Below, one piece after another: positions 22,537 to 34,787 of a stretch of 64,000 nt of DNA; the first letter of the stretch is position 1; every line of letters starts with the position of its first letter. This DNA comes from Vanrija pseudolonga (taxonomy: Eukaryota; Basidiomycota; Tremellomycetes; Trichosporonales; Trichosporonaceae), in NCBI RefSeq assembly GCF_020906515.1, contig NC_085854.1, positions 2,480,001 to 2,544,000 of the forward strand, read 5' to 3'. A model generated the notes under the pieces. It was not told the DNA's origin, did no database searches, and saw only the letters and a list, made by a program, of their open reading frames with translations. A program made the position numbers and the translations under genes.

Positions 22537-23598
22537 ATGCTCGGCCTCTCCCTGCGCAACGCAGCAGCGCCGACATTGCGCGTTTTCTCAACGTCGTCGG
22601 TCACCGCCAACGCCGCGGCCGCAGCGCCCAAGGTGCCCGTCGCGCTCATTGCCAAGCTGCGCAAGACGCACCCCGTGCCCATGTCGCAGGCGCGCGAGGC
22701 GCTGGAAAAGTCCAACCTCGACGTTGACGCCGCGATCGCGTACCTCACGAGCGCTACGTCGGCTTCGGCGCTGAAAAAGGCCGACAAGGTGGCCAGCCGC
22801 ACCACCGACGAAGGCACCATCGCCGTGTCCCTCCTCGGCGGAAGACGGGTGTCGATCGTCCAGCTGGCGTGCGAGACCGACTTTGTCGCCCGCAACGACG
22901 TCTTCCTGTCCGCTGCGCGCGGAATCGCCGAGACGGCCGCCTTCCTCGACGTGCCGAGCGATACGCCCGACGTCCCGCTCCCCGCTGGCGCGGACCCGAT
23001 CCAGACGTTCCCCGTCGACGCCCTGCTGTCGGCCCCGCTCATCTCGCTGCCTGAGGGCGGCGCGCAGCCCGCCGCCGACGAGGCCAAGACGGTCAAGCAG
23101 GTGCTCCTTGCGTCGCTCGCGCAGACGAGCGAGAACCTCAAGCTCGTGCGTGCCGCGAGCTTTGCCGCGCCGTTCCCCGGCTCGCCAGCCGTCCGCTTCG
23201 TGCCCGGAGCGTACACGCACGGTGGGGCCGGCACGACCGGCAAGGTCGGCGGTGTGGTTGTGCTTCGCGTGGAGAGCTCGTCCGACAAGCCAATCTCCAC
23301 GCTGGTTGCTCTTCCAGCTGGCGAGGAGCTCGACAAGAAGCTCCAGGCGCTGGCGCGCAGCCTTGCACGCCAGGTCGTCGGCTTCCCCACCAAGGCGGTC
23401 AGCCCAGGCGACGGTGTCGCCGAGGAGGAGGCGCTCCTCACCCAGCAGGCCATGATGCTCGGCAGCGACAAGCCTGTCGCCGACGTCGTCGCGGACTTTG
23501 GCAAGGAGAACGGCGTCAACGTCGAGGTCGTGAGCATCAGGCGCTGGAGCACCGAGGACGAGCTCGCACCGCCCGCCGAGACCAAGACCGAGGCGTAA
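22537..23598 (+). CDS. TSF1: Mitochondrial translation elongation factor Ts
   Basis: One exon, 353 aa. The N-terminus MLGLSLRNAAAPTLRVFSTS is basic, Ser/Ala-rich and lacks acids, as expected for a mitochondrial presequence. The UBA-like domain reads AKLRKTHPVPMSQAREAL and NLDVDAAIAYL. The EF-Ts signature region, VQLACETDFVARND, is intact, followed by two EF_TS dimerisation subdomains. It recycles mitochondrial EF-Tu by GDP/GTP exchange. This start was chosen over the in-frame ATG at 22417 because the upstream extension is not a targeting peptide and sits in the promoter. No introns, unusual here. Confidence 0.9.
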   Translation: MLGLSLRNAAAPTLRVFSTSSVTANAAAAAPKVPVALIAKLRKTHPVPMSQAREALEKSNLDVDAAIAYLTSATSASALKKADKVASRTTDEGTIAVSLLGGRRVSIVQLACETDFVARNDVFLSAARGIAETAAFLDVPSDTPDVPLPAGADPIQTFPVDALLSAPLISLPEGGAQPAADEAKTVKQVLLASLAQTSENLKLVRAASFAAPFPGSPAVRFVPGAYTHGGAGTTGKVGGVVVLRVESSSDKPISTLVALPAGEELDKKLQALARSLARQVVGFPTKAVSPGDGVAEEEALLTQQAMMLGSDKPVADVVADFGKENGVNVEVVSIRRWSTEDELAPPAETKTEA

Positions 23599-23788
23599 TA
23601 TCATCGTAGTAGACATGGGGCGCGGCAGCTGCAGCTCGGCCCCGACATGCAGCATCACTCATAGGCGAGGCCTGCGCCGGAGGGGTGGGCTGGGGCGGGG
23701 GCTTTGGGTGTTGCTTGCACGATGACGCCACTCACACTGAAACAAGACTGATGCATGGTGATACACTAATGGTTCTAGATTCTACAGA
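23599..23788. other. Convergent 3' region EF-Ts/MFS transporter
   Basis: 190 bp between stops. ATGCAT at 23751-23756 lies 153 bp after the EF-Ts stop and 33 bp beyond the transporter stop. Confidence 0.5.
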
Positions 23789-26236
23789 TTATGTGCGTGG
23801 TGTAGGTGTTGACTCGGTCGCAACGCCGGCGGCTTCCTCGAGGCCCTTTGCCGCTGCCTCGAGCTCGCTCGCGGCACTCTTGACGCGCTTAAGCTCGCCG
23901 CCGCCCCCCTCGTTGAGGGTCCGCTCACTCGCCGGCGGGGACGGCTTGACCTCGGCCTTCTCGGTGGGGACGTGGACCGTCTCGCTGGACGCATGTCGCG
24001 AGCCGTGCTGCGACCCGTGGCGCTTGCGCTCCTTCTGCTCGGCGACCCAGGCCTTGGCCTCCGCCTTGAGCTTTGCGTCGTCCTCGCGCTTGAGGTTGAC
24101 GCGGTCGATGAAAAAGACGGTAATGAAGAAGCACGCGCCGACGAGCGGCACGCAGAAGTAGAAGCACGCGTTGATGCCCTTGCTGTAGGCGGCACGGACA
24201 AGCTCGATCTGCGCGGCGTCGAGGCCGAGAACCGCCAGTTCGGTCGGGCTGGAGAGAATATCGGACACGAGCTTGGCGTCGAACCCATCTCCCGCCATGC
24301 GTACCCGCGCAATGTTGTTCACGATCGCCGTGCACGCCGCGAGCGCGACGGTGCCGCCGAGCATGCGGAGGAAGTTGCGGCACCCTGTCGCTGTGGCCAT
24401 GTCCTTGCGCTCGACCGAGGCCTGGATGGCGATGAGGGAGGTCTGGAACGTCTGGCCCGCGCCAACGCCGACAAGGACCTGGAAGCCGTAGATGCGCGCC
24501 ATCGACGTGTCGGGGTGCAGTGTGCTAAGCAGCCCGAGGCCGATCGTCCAGATGAAGAACCCAGCCATGAGGTTCCACTTGTAGTCGCCCGTCTTGGAGA
24601 CGAGGAAGCCGGAGGAGAAGGAGAAGAAGACCTGGACGAACACGAGGGGGAGCATGTGGACGCCGGACTGGATAGGCGACTCGCCACGCACGACCTGGAA
24701 GTACTGCGGGAGGTAGTACAGCGTGGCGTAGAATGCTGCGCCGTTGGCGAACGTTGTCGCCATGGACGCGGCCACGGTCTTGTTGCGGAAGATGTACATG
24801 GGGATGAGGGGGAGGGGGACGAGGCGCGCCTCGACAAAGATGAAGACGAAGAGGAGGATACCGCCAATGACGAGCGGTGCGATGACGGCGGCAGAGGACC
24901 ACGGGTGTTCGGTGCCACCCCACGAGAGGGCAAGGAGCACGAGCACCGCCCAAGCAAGGGTAAGCAGCGAGCCGTAGTAGTCGAGCTTTGCGAGCTTCTC
25001 CCGCATGCTCCCGTGCACCTTTTTCAGCGGGAGGAGGAAGACGATGACAATGATGGCGAGGGCGGTGAGCGGGAGGTTGATGTAGAAGCACCACCGCCAA
25101 GTGACCTTTTCCGTGAAGATGCCGCCGAGGATGGGGCCGGCAGAGTTGGCGATGGCGACGACGCCGCCCGTGATGCCTTGGTACTTTCCGCGGTCTTTAA
25201 GCGACACGACGTCGGAGACTGCCGTGTCAGCGGGATTTCAGTTAGGCACTCACTGATGATCATCGCCAGTGTCAAGATGCCACCACCGCCCACACCCTGG
25301 ATCGCGCGGAAGATGATGAGCTGGATCATGGTGCGTGCCAGCGCGCACGCGAGCGAGCCGAAGAAGAAGATGGTCAGGCTGCCCAGCAGGACCGACTTGC
25401 GCCCGAAGATGTCGGACAGGCGGCCGTAGACGGGTTGCAGCGCCTGCGGGGTTGGTTAGATGTGTGGGGGGAGGAGGGAGGCGCGGGCGGTGGCACTGCC
25501 TCGCTGCGCTCGGTACACTCACCGTAGACGTCAGCATGTACGCCGTGCCGACCCAGCTCGCGATCGAGGCCTGATTGAACACGCGGCCGAGGGTGGGGAG
25601 GGCGGTGGTTACGCTGTGAGGGTGTGAGTAGTGTGGTAGGCAGGTGGCGGGGCCACAGATCGGCTAGCCCCAGATCGGCTTACGCCGAACTGCACCCCCG
25701 TGCGTGCCAACTCACATTGTCTGGTCGAGCAAGCTGCAGAACAGGGCGCAGTTCAGCCCGACGAAAATCACAGCCACCTGCTTCCAAGGCAGGAGGTTCG
25801 TCTGGTCCTGCAGCGCGTACTTGTCGTCGTGGTGGTCGCCGTCATCGGGTTTGGCCGAGGCGGCAAGGTTGGCGTCGCGTGAGTCGCTTCCGCCCTTGCC
25901 GTGAGCCTCAATCGCCGCTTCTTCGTCCTTGTGTTGCGTTCGGGACTGAGACGACACGCTCGCGCCGTCTTCGTGCTCGCCGTCGTGCTCGTCGTGCGTG
26001 CTCATCCGCGCGCCGTCGGCGCGCACGTCGACAAATTCGCCCGTCTCGTGCGTCGCCATCCGGCGCAGGCTGTGGCCTGCGTGGAAGGAGTGCGAGGAGG
26101 GGGTGCGGGTCAGTGCGTTGTCGGAGAGCTGGCGGGCGGGTTGGGGTCGTCGCGTGCTGCGGGACGGTGGTCTGGACAAAGCGTCGGGCTGGCTCGATGG
26201 CCCAGCCTGGGGTTGTGGTTGTGGTGTTGAGCTCAT
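23789..26236 (-). CDS. MFS drug:H+ antiporter, DHA2-like (14 TM)
   Basis: Four exons (25716-26236, 25523-25613, 25254-25443, 23789-25218) with introns of 102, 79 and 35 nt; 743 aa. A roughly 150-residue cytosolic N-terminus rich in Ser, His and Asp precedes the membrane core. Splicing rebuilds the family motifs LDQTIVTTALPTL (motif D1), GRLSDIFGRK (motif A), MIIISDVVSLKDRGKYQG and NSAGPILGG (motif C). About 14 helices are visible, and a charged C-terminal tail ends in TPTPRT. The layout is that of plasma-membrane or vacuolar DHA2 exporters of drugs, toxins or basic amino acids; the substrate cannot be read from sequence. The 35-nt intron (25219-25253) is needed for frame and for MIIISDV. Confidence 0.88.
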
Positions 26237-26749
26237 GGTGGTGGTGGGTCGGGATGCCGAGTGTGTGTGTGGGGGGTGAGTGCCTTCGGCTTCTTGGCTG
26301 TCGTGTGCCACGGCAGTCGTACTTTCGTGTCGTCGTTATCTCGTGGATGGAGAAGCGTCACTCTCCCTCGCGGCACATCGCATATATATCTCTGCTACTG
26401 CAAACCTCGCTACTGCGCTTTCTGCGTGGGCCGGCGTGGGCGACACGGCGTGAGATGCCCCTCCCGAAGAAAGCAGTCGGACAAGGCCGAAAAAATGACG
26501 GAGGGAGGGCATAAAGGCCGAGGCGGAGAGGGTGGCATGGCTTACGTACCTATTTTTGCTCTTTTGGAAGAGAGCGAGCGACTGAAGCGATATTGCCGGC
26601 GCGGTGGGCTTTGGCGACGGCGGCCGGCTGGGGGATGCTGGGAATGATGCATGAGGAGCTGCAAGGCGGCGACGGAGCCGAAAGGCCAGGTTGACGAGTC
26701 ACACGACGGCGATTAGCGATGGATGCTGCTGCCCGCGGGCAACTAACTG

Positions 26750-26835
26750 ATGCGAGGCGAGAGGCCGAGTCAGTTGCAGTCAGTGAGTCACTGAGGCGAG
26801 GCGACAAGGCGAACAGGCGACGAGGCGACGAGATT
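26750..26835. repeat. Degenerate GAGGCGA/CGACGAG repeat
   Basis: Imperfect 7-9-bp units of the GAGGCGA and GGCGACGAG type, interrupted by AGTCAGT-like units. Noncoding. Confidence 0.6.
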
Positions 26836-27584
26836 GTAGTCTAGCGAGCAGATGGCGCGGCACGCGACGAGATTGCGCCTGCGGATGGTCCCGAGGTGAC
26901 ATTATCGTCGTCGTCGGTGTCCGCCGGCTGAGTGCGAGTCAGCACTGTCGGCGCTGTCGGCCCGCTCGAGATGGCCATGTATGATGGGGTTCATTGCCCG
27001 GTATGGCGGACAGGTCAGCGCCGAGGACGGTGCGGTCATGGCGAGTGAGCGAGGGAGCTCGAATCGCACCTGTAGGGGGCTGGCCATCTGCGGCCTCGTC
27101 CAGCTATCCACTCTGCCCACGCTGACTATTCTGGCCCCTTTGATCACTCTGGCCATATTTTCTGTTTAATCTGGCCCGACCAAGTATGCACAACCCAGCC
27201 GCGCCGACTCGGCGCCGACAAACAAACGTGGGCGATGTCCGATGGGGAGGGAGGGGGGGATACAGCGGCGTGCACCCACGCCCAAACTCGAAGCTGGAAC
27301 CTGTGCCTCCCCATTCCCATCGCACGCGCCGGTCGTGTGATCAGACAGCGGGCTGTGGTTGGCCAGCGAACATAATCCAGCGAAGCAAGCAGTCGCCGTG
27401 GCGCAGGCGGTTGCCCTGCTCGTACGCAGCTCAGCATGCAAGCATGATCCAGCCCAACGCGTCACAGCCCGCCCCACCCGCCCAAAAGCCCCCACGCGTC
27501 ATGGGTGGAGCGAGCGCGCGCACCAGCACTACTCGTATACATACTCGCAGTCGGCTATTTTTCGCCACGGGCCACCTCGCACGT

Positions 27585-27596
27585 GTCTGATCAGAC
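27585..27596. promoter_or_regulatory. GTCTGATCAGAC palindrome
   Basis: Perfect 12-bp inverted repeat about 400 bp upstream of the PLD start. Nine of its bases (TGATCAGAC) recur at 27338-27346. A palindromic transcription-factor site is inferred; the factor is not known to me. Confidence 0.35.
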
Positions 27597-27999
27597 GAGG
27601 ACGATTGGTGCAAGCTGCGACGAGGCAGGCATGCCGCGGTCAAATATCAGGTTTTATCAGTGGTTAGGTTAGTCGTCGTCGTATCATGTGTGGGGCCGGG
27701 GTTAGGGCGAGTGGGCGGGGGCCAGACAGAGCGAGCGAGGAGCAGGCAGGCTGTTTGTTGACGTCGAGACGAGGTCGAGATGCTTGAGAAATTTCTGCTT
27801 CAAGGCAGCTGAGCAGCAGGCAGGCAGGCAGGCACTCGTCGCAGGGATGTCCAGGTCGGAAAGTCGCTGCTGGCTGGCTGGCTGCCAGGGTCGTCCAGCC
27901 AAATTGCCACCCAAATAAAGCACAACGGCAGCCGACTTCCGACTTCGACCTCCCTCGCTCCCACCACCCTTCCTCATCCACCCAACGACGACCACCACC

Positions 28000-30337
28000 A
28001 TGACCTCGCTCGTGGCCAAGTCGCCCGCGCTCCTCGCGATCCAGCGCGAAAAGCCGCCCAGTCTCGCGGGGTCGACGGCGAGCCTGTCGGCGCGCGAACT
28101 GATCGAGGACGCCGAGGAGCAGCCGACCGTGCTCGTCCCGCAGCCGCTGTACACCTTCCTCACGAGCGCCGACCACACCGTGACGGCGTGCTTGGCCAAC
28201 TCGACCATCGACTCGCCCGTACGCGTGATCGCCGAGCACCTCTTCGGGCTCGGCTACGGCGCGTTCAAGCAGTGGACGCAGGAGGAAAAGGCCATGGCCC
28301 CGCCCAGTGCGGCGCCGACCCCCAAGGGTGTCCGCGCATGGCTGCACAAGCTGAGCCTCAAGCCCAAGCGCACCACCCAGCTCAAGGAGCATGTTGAAGC
28401 GGGCGGCGGCGCGACGTCCGCCGAGTCGGACAGCGACGTCGAGCAGGTCGTAGACGACCATTACAGCGCTATTGAGAGGCTCAACCCTGACCAGCTGGCT
28501 GAAGTCAAGCGCTGTGGGCAGTGGCGCGGCGCCGAGCCAAGCGAGACGTTCTTGAATGTGCGTGGCTGCGCGGTGGGGGTATTGTTCTCATCGTGGCTGA
28601 CAAAAACCTCCAGATCTACGCCCAGGCTATCCTCACGCTGGAGAAGAATGTCCTCAATGGGCTCGTGTCTCCCCCGCTTATGGGCTCGTCCGCCGTCGCC
28701 CCCCTCACGCTCATCTCGCACACGACCGACATTGTGCAGCACTATGCCGACATTATCGTCGACGCCGAGCACGAAATCTTCTTCACGACGAATGTGTGGG
28801 AGGCGAGCCGGTCGGCTGCGGCGATTAAAGACGCGCTGATTGAGCTTTCGCGGCGGACGGTCGAGCGGGGCGGCGACAAGGTCGTCGTCAAGATCAGTAA
28901 GCCGCCGCGAGCGCTGCTAAAGCCAAGCCAATGCTCACCTATCCCCCAGTGTACGACCGTGGTGTCGCTCCCGCCGACGGCCGCGTGCACCAGATCGTCG
29001 ACCCCAAGGTCTACTCGTCGCCACTGGTCGGCCTGCCGACGCCCGAAGAGATCCCAGGCCTCGAGCTCGAGGTGCAAAACTACCACATCCCCCCAGTGGG
29101 CACGTTCCACCAGAAGTGCCTGGTTATTGACAGGCGAATCGCGTCGCTGTCCTCCAACAACATCCAGGAGCGCTCCGACGTCGGGTTCATGGTGCAGCTG
29201 GAAGGGCCCGTAGTGCAGAGCATCTACGACACGGCGATCCTGTCCTGGTGGACGTCCTTCCACCCGCCCCTGCCACTGCTCGGCAAGGCGCCGGAATACC
29301 CCAAGACGCTCGACGCCAGTTTTTTCAAGTTTGGCAACGACCTTCCCGCCATGAGCGGCAAGGAGGACGCCGAGGTCATGGCTGAGCGCACGCGCCAGCG
29401 ACTGGCCAAGCTCAACGCTGTCGGCAAGAAGCTCGACAGCGAGGCGTCGACGCCAGCCGTGCCCGGCACGCCGGTCGTCGAGACGACCGAGGGGGCGGCC
29501 GTGTCGCCTGCACCAGCGACGCCAACGACGACGGACGAAGCCGCGCCGCCGACCCCGTCGTCGAGCGACGAGTCGACCCCCACAGCCGCCGCCTCCGCCG
29601 CCGCCGCGCGCGCGTTCAACCCCATCATCCTGCACGCGCCGCACGCGCCGTTCCCCGTCGCCATGATCAACCGCACGCCGCGCGCCCTCAGGGGCCAGGG
29701 AGACGGGTACGTGCCGCAGAACCTGGCGTGGCTCGCCGCCATCAAGTTTGCCCAGACGAGCGTCTTCATCCAGAGCCCGACGTTTAGTGCCAAGCCGATC
29801 GTGTCGGCCGCGCTTGACGCCGTGCGCCGCGGTGTGCTCGTCGAGATCTACGCCGACCTCGAGTTCAACGACGACGGCGAGATTTCCGCCGACGGCCTCG
29901 CGAACCGCAACGTCGCGAGCTTCATGTTCTCCCAGCTCGCGGACAAGGACAAGGACAACCTCCGGATTTACTGGTACACTGCCAAGGACCAGCGCACGCC
30001 GCTCACCGCGCGCCACACGTGCCACATCAAGCTCATGATCGTCGACGGCAACATCGCAATCACGGGCAACGGCAATGTCAACCACCAGAGCTGGTTCCAC
30101 TCGCAGGAACTCAACATCCTCGTCGACTCGCCCCAGCTCTGCACCGACTGGCGCGCAGGCATCGACTCGAACCAGAACACGCGCCTCTACGGCCGCGTCC
30201 AGCCAGACGGCGTGTGGCGTGATGCTGCAGGCAAAGAGCTCCCCACGCGCGCCAGCACGCCCGCGTTGCCTGTACCAGCGTCGTCGAGCTCGACTGCCTC
30301 GCCCGCGCCGTCGTCGACAGGCAAGCTCCTCCCATAG
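28000..30337 (+). CDS. Phospholipase D superfamily protein (two HKD motifs)
   Basis: Three exons with introns 28558-28613 (donor GTGCGT) and 28897-28949; 742 aa. Exon 2 joins exon 3 as KI-M-YDRG, conserved in fungal members. The two catalytic HKD motifs are intact: HQKCLVID at about residue 334 and HIKLMIVD at about 640, each followed by Asn/Gly turns (SSNN and GNGN). A Pro/Thr/Ala-rich insert (about 450-510) separates the halves, and the tail is Ser/Pro-rich. There is no PX or PH domain and no signal peptide, so it is not Spo14-type PLD1. It resembles the cytosolic or mitochondria-associated fungal PLD-like group that acts on phospholipids such as cardiolipin or phosphatidylglycerol; the substrate is inference. 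The start has CACC-ATG context. Confidence 0.85.
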
Positions 30338-30517
30338 TGAAGTCTCCTTTTGGGCTCGCGCTCTATAATTGTACCACTACAAAGCACAACCACAAACTAA
30401 CCCATAATGCATGGCATGCACAGTCAAGAGAGCTACAGGGTACAAGATACATCTACACCTCCGCGCTCCCTACTTCATACATGTAACGTCCGAGTTGACG
30501 CCGACGCCGACGCCCGA
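30338..30517. other. Convergent 3' region PLD/Byr4-like
   Basis: 180 bp between stops, A/C-rich. ATGCAT at 30407-30412 overlaps GGCATGC and lies 70 bp after the PLD stop. Confidence 0.5.
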
Positions 30518-33500
30518 CTACACCTTGCCCCAGGTCGGTACGCGGGGAGGAGGCTTGCCAGCGCCAGCCATCAGGCCCGTAACAGTGCCCAGCCCTCCGC
30601 CCGCCTCGAGATGCACTACGCGCTGATGCCACTGCTCGAGTTTGCGCTCGCACTGCCGCGCATAGTCGAGCAGCACGGGGAGATTCTCGGGCGTGAGCGC
30701 AATGAAAATATCGTCGCCGCCGGCTCTCATTCCCCCGTCCGAGCGCGAGCGCGGGGCCTCTTCCGGCACGAGGTCGGACCCGTCAGGAGCGGGGCCTGCA
30801 CGGGCCGGTGATGAGAGCGCACGGGGGCTGCCCTCGGCTGGGTGACCCAGGCCCAGAGCACGCGACTTGAGTCTGAGAGTGTGGTCGCTCTCACCCATGA
30901 GCGGCTTGGGAACCGGTGGGGTTGCCGGTGCGTCCGCCTGACCCACAGACGGGCGGTGTCGCGACCCTGGTCTTGTCGGCGACGACGTCGGTGACTCGGC
31001 GACTCCAAGCGAGCCATACGTCGAGCTCTTGCCCATCTTGAGCCGGGCCAACGCGGGGATCGACGGCTGTCGAGGGATGTTGCTCGTCACGCTGCTCCGC
31101 CTTGACCTCGAAGGCGGTCGGCCGTCAACCACTGGCGGCGCGAGTGACGCCTGCGACGCGTTGCTCGGCCTGATCACACCATTCGGCGACGAAGGCGGGG
31201 TCGAGCGCATAAACTCGGCCCAGTTGCCAGAGCTCTGTCGGAAGATATTCTTGATGCTGGGTCGGCGCTTCTTGGACGCCTGCGGCGACCCTTCAGTGCC
31301 GGCAGTCACCGGCATGGTGGTGAAGCTCCGCTGCGTCTGGTACATGCCGTCAGTTGCCGCCGTCTGCAGGGGCGACTCTGGGGGCGACTCCCAGGAGCCC
31401 ATCCTCGTCGTCTTGATCGGCGGCGGACGGTGGCTGCGCCTGGGCTTGACAGGTGTCTGGACCGACGATCCCGACATGGACTGTGCGGTAGGAAGCGGAG
31501 GCGGGAGCTGCGACTTGCGGCGCATCGACTTGAGAAAGTCCTTCAATCCGGTCATGCCCGAGCGGGCCTTTGGCTGCGCAAGGCTAGCCGCCGTCTCGGG
31601 CGAAGGGTATGACGGTGACGGGAACACAAAGCCGTCGTTGGGAGAGGAGCCGTTGGGTCCAGAGTTCTGCCTAGCAGGAACCGGGGGCACCACAGAGGAG
31701 CGGTGTGAGCCGGTCCACTGCTGAGGGGGCATTTGCTGGGACGGCGTCTGCAACAGCTCCACCTGAGCCTGAGCCTGCGCAGCGGTGGCCCGCGCAGCCG
31801 CTTGGCGATCCACCGTGGAGACCACAGAGTCACTGGCCTCCACAGGCGTCGTCAGCATCGTCCGGAGCACCTCGAGTTGGCGCTTGGTGAGGTCGTGGCG
31901 GCCAGTTGAAGCACGGTACGGGTCAGGAGGAGGTGACGCCTTCGGGGGGCCGCCGACGCCACTGTGGAAGACGTCGATGGGCGGGTCCGACATTGTCGAC
32001 TTGCGCGACGTGGTGATGGTCGCCATGGTCGACGTTGAGACCTTGGTAGACGTCTCGCTGTGCGATCTGGCATCATCGGCTCCCGAGATTTGTCTCGAAG
32101 ACGACGTGCTCGGCGGGCCAAGGGGCACATCCGAGTCGGCCGAGCCAGTCGATCCAACGTCGATGAGCACCGTGGCCATCTCCCACCACTGCGAGTACTC
32201 CTTGTCGAGGGCGAAAAAGAGCTTGCTGTCGTCTTCAGAGCCGATTGTGATGACGTCGCTGATCATGCGGTCGTGTGTATCAACAAGAGTCCGGAGGGCT
32301 GAGGTGTGAGTTTAGGCGAGGCATGACAGAACTCACCTTGGATGCCGCCTGCAAACTTCTTGACGGCGCCAATGCCACGCTTGAGATCCTTCTGCTTAGC
32401 CATGACCTCGCTGGGAATGACAAAGTCGTTGAACGACGTGCGTCTGCGCTCCTTGGGTGGCCTGCCATTGGCTGTACTTTCGCGAGATGTCAGTCCGTTG
32501 TCCGCCCAGGGGTCGGCGCCCATCAGTTGAGTGGTTGTTGCAGCCGGAGCCGACGCCGGAGGGTCGGTCGAGCGGTGCGGTGGAAGCACAGCGGTTTGGG
32601 CAGGGCAGTCGTCGACCGCCTGGACTGGCAGCGGTGCGCCCTCGCCCCATCTTGGTACCTCAACCGCAGACCTCGACGCCTCAACTGATGGCTTGGATGG
32701 CGAGCCGCTGACCGTCTCCAGGGTCGGTAAGGGCACGCTACTGGTGGTAGAAGAAGTCGACGAGGTGCTTCCAAACTTCCAGCCGCCTGATAACCTCCGC
32801 CCATGCTTCTTCGAGAACGACGTGATCCTTCTGAGGGTAGTCTGGGTCGACGACGCAATGCCCTGGCTGTGTCCCGAGCTCGTAATCGACGTGGCGGTGG
32901 TCGAAGGAGACGAGCTGAGGCGGTTGGACGACTGGTGGGAGCTGGTCGTTGACGCCGTAGCAGGGAGTGCGGCTGGTTGGGGCAGACGAGGCGACAGACA
33001 CGGAACACTGGCGTTGACCTGGTTGTACGCCGCGGTCAGGCTGTTGTCTGCAGGTCGAGGGGCTGGTATCGCCGAAGCTGGTCTGATTTTCTTGCGCCGA
33101 ACAGGCGTCTTTGCCGAGTCGACCTCGGTATCCGTATCGTCGTCGCCAACTGGGGCCTCTCCTCTCGACAGCGGGCTCGAATACGGCACAGACGTCGCGG
33201 ACATGGCGGCAGCGCGTTGAGCATATGGTGAACCCGGTGACGGCGATGGCAGATGAAAGCCAGGAGAAAAGGTGCGTGGCCGAGCCGACGCTTGGGCCTC
33301 GTCCTCTACGGCCTTTGTCGGACTGGGAGCAAAGCGTGACGAGTGCGGCGACGCCGCCATGTTGACGGACGACGAGCTGGCTGGCCCATTGGGTGTCGAG
33401 TATGGGAACGGCACTGGCGACGCTGTGAGGGCTCGAAACTCGCGGGGCTGCTGTACGAGGCTGCTGGATGATCTAGCGCCGAAAGGAGTGACCGCAGGCC

Positions 33501-34787
33501 TGCTCCCAATGCTGCCTGCAGTCGACGGTCTCCCAGTCTTTTTCACTGGCGAGGGCGTATGGGCCGATCCGGTTGAGTGAGCACTCGACGATCTCAAGTT
33601 GACAGGCAGGGGTGGTAAAGGGGGCACGGGTGGCGACACCGAGCTAGCAGGGGCGAGGTTGACTGCAGACGTGCTACGTCGTCTTCTAAACGGTGATGAT
33701 GATGATGAAGACGACCCTGTGATGGTCAGCAGAGAACAAACAATAGCGGCGTACCGTCTGGTGACGCTGTACTCGGACCCGCCGACAAGCGCTTCCAGAA
33801 CCGCGGCTTCTTGCCCTTTTCTGGCTCTGGCGACTTGCTAGAGGCGCGCGAGGGGGCGATGGAGCCATGTGTGGACGCAGGCGACTTGTTGGACACGAGG
33901 GACACGGCACTTGGGCTCGATTTGGGGAGCGGCTTGCCCTTGGTGGGGCTGGGCACGCGCCTCGGCTCAGCGAGCTCGACGCCAGACCCGAGCGGGGATG
34001 GTGTCGAGGGTTTCGAGTTTGATCTCGCACGAGTCAGTGGTGACCGACCGTCTGGCGTGACATGCAGGAGATTGGGTGAGCTCCGATGTGCTGGTGATAG
34101 GCCGTGCGCGGTGAGTAGGTTTGCTTCGCTCGTGCTGGCTGCAGTGGCCTGTTCGGCTGGCACCAAGCTGGCCGACGATCTCTTGCCTAGTTTGGCTCGT
34201 TGCGTGCTGACAGGCGATCCGTCGCTGCTTCGGCGCGGCGTGGGCTTGGACGGCGACACGGCGGTGGCTGCGGCAGCGGCAGTCGTGGGAACGAGGTTGC
34301 GGTGCGAACCGTTTGACGGGGTTGAGGGTGAGGGTAATGATGGCGAGTGCGAGTTGGACGACCGGGGCAGCTGAAGATGAGTCGTTGGGCTGGTGGCCAA
34401 CATTACTGGCGTTGCCTTTGCCAGCTGCTGCCTGAACGCTGTTGGCGTCCGGGACGGGCCCGGCTCGTCCCAGTCTTCGTCAAAGCTGTCGGGGCTGTCA
34501 TAACTCGAGCGCCAGCTGTTGCCGCGAGAGCCCTCTGAAAGGCCAAGAGACTCGCGTTTGGGAGTGACGATGGGCCGAGGTGTTGATGTCGCTGCTGCCT
34601 GCTTTGGCTTGACAGGGAACTCAAAGTCGTCATCCCAGTTCTCGGTCTGGACCGGTTGTTTGCGTGGCCTTGGAGGCTTGGACGCGGCGGGCTTTGGCGA
34701 CGATGCTGGAGCTGGAGTCGCTGCTCCTGCTGGATGCACCGGCGTGGGTGTTGGTGCCGGCTGCTGCCCAGCACCACCAGCCGACAT
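30518..34787 (-). CDS. Byr4/Bfa1-like mitotic-exit regulator (tentative)
   Basis: Three exons (33755-34787, 32337-33716, 30518-32298) with two 38-nt introns (33717-33754 and 32299-32336); 1397 aa. Near the N-terminus an acidic-aromatic motif, ENWDDDFEFP, sits in a Pro/Ala/Ser-rich chain, as in Byr4/Bfa1 scaffolds that pair with the Bub2 GAP to restrain the spindle-pole GTPase Spg1/Tem1. Long Ser/Pro disorder follows. The only folded-looking segment is about residues 778-860: FVIPSEVMAKQKDLKRGIG, then a predicted helix VKKFAGGIQALRTLVDTHDR and a segment ending in YSQWWEMATVLIDVG. The remaining roughly 530 residues are Ser/Pro-rich with a C-terminal helix (about 1340-1375). The N-terminal motif also occurs in other scaffold proteins, so the assignment is a hypothesis. 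Gene structure is well supported by phases. Confidence 0.55.

Larger units (their letters stand above)
26237..27999. other. Long divergent intergenic region MFS/PLD
   Basis: 1763 bp, the longest gene-free stretch. No ORF with coding character. It contains a CT-rich stretch with TATATAT near 26381-26387, an imperfect GAGGCGA repeat (26750-26835), three TCTGGCC copies (27130, 27148, 27170), a 12-bp GTCTGATCAGAC palindrome (27585-27596) and a related TGATCAGAC (27338-27346). GGCAGGCA repeats follow near 27810-27830. ATGCAT at 26647. Probably regulatory sequence for the transporter and the phospholipase D gene. Confidence 0.5.

Noticed and set aside
28742-30100. 452-residue open frame on the minus strand
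   Set aside because: Antisense to the PLD exons, which have intact HKD motifs; no domain in the antisense reading.
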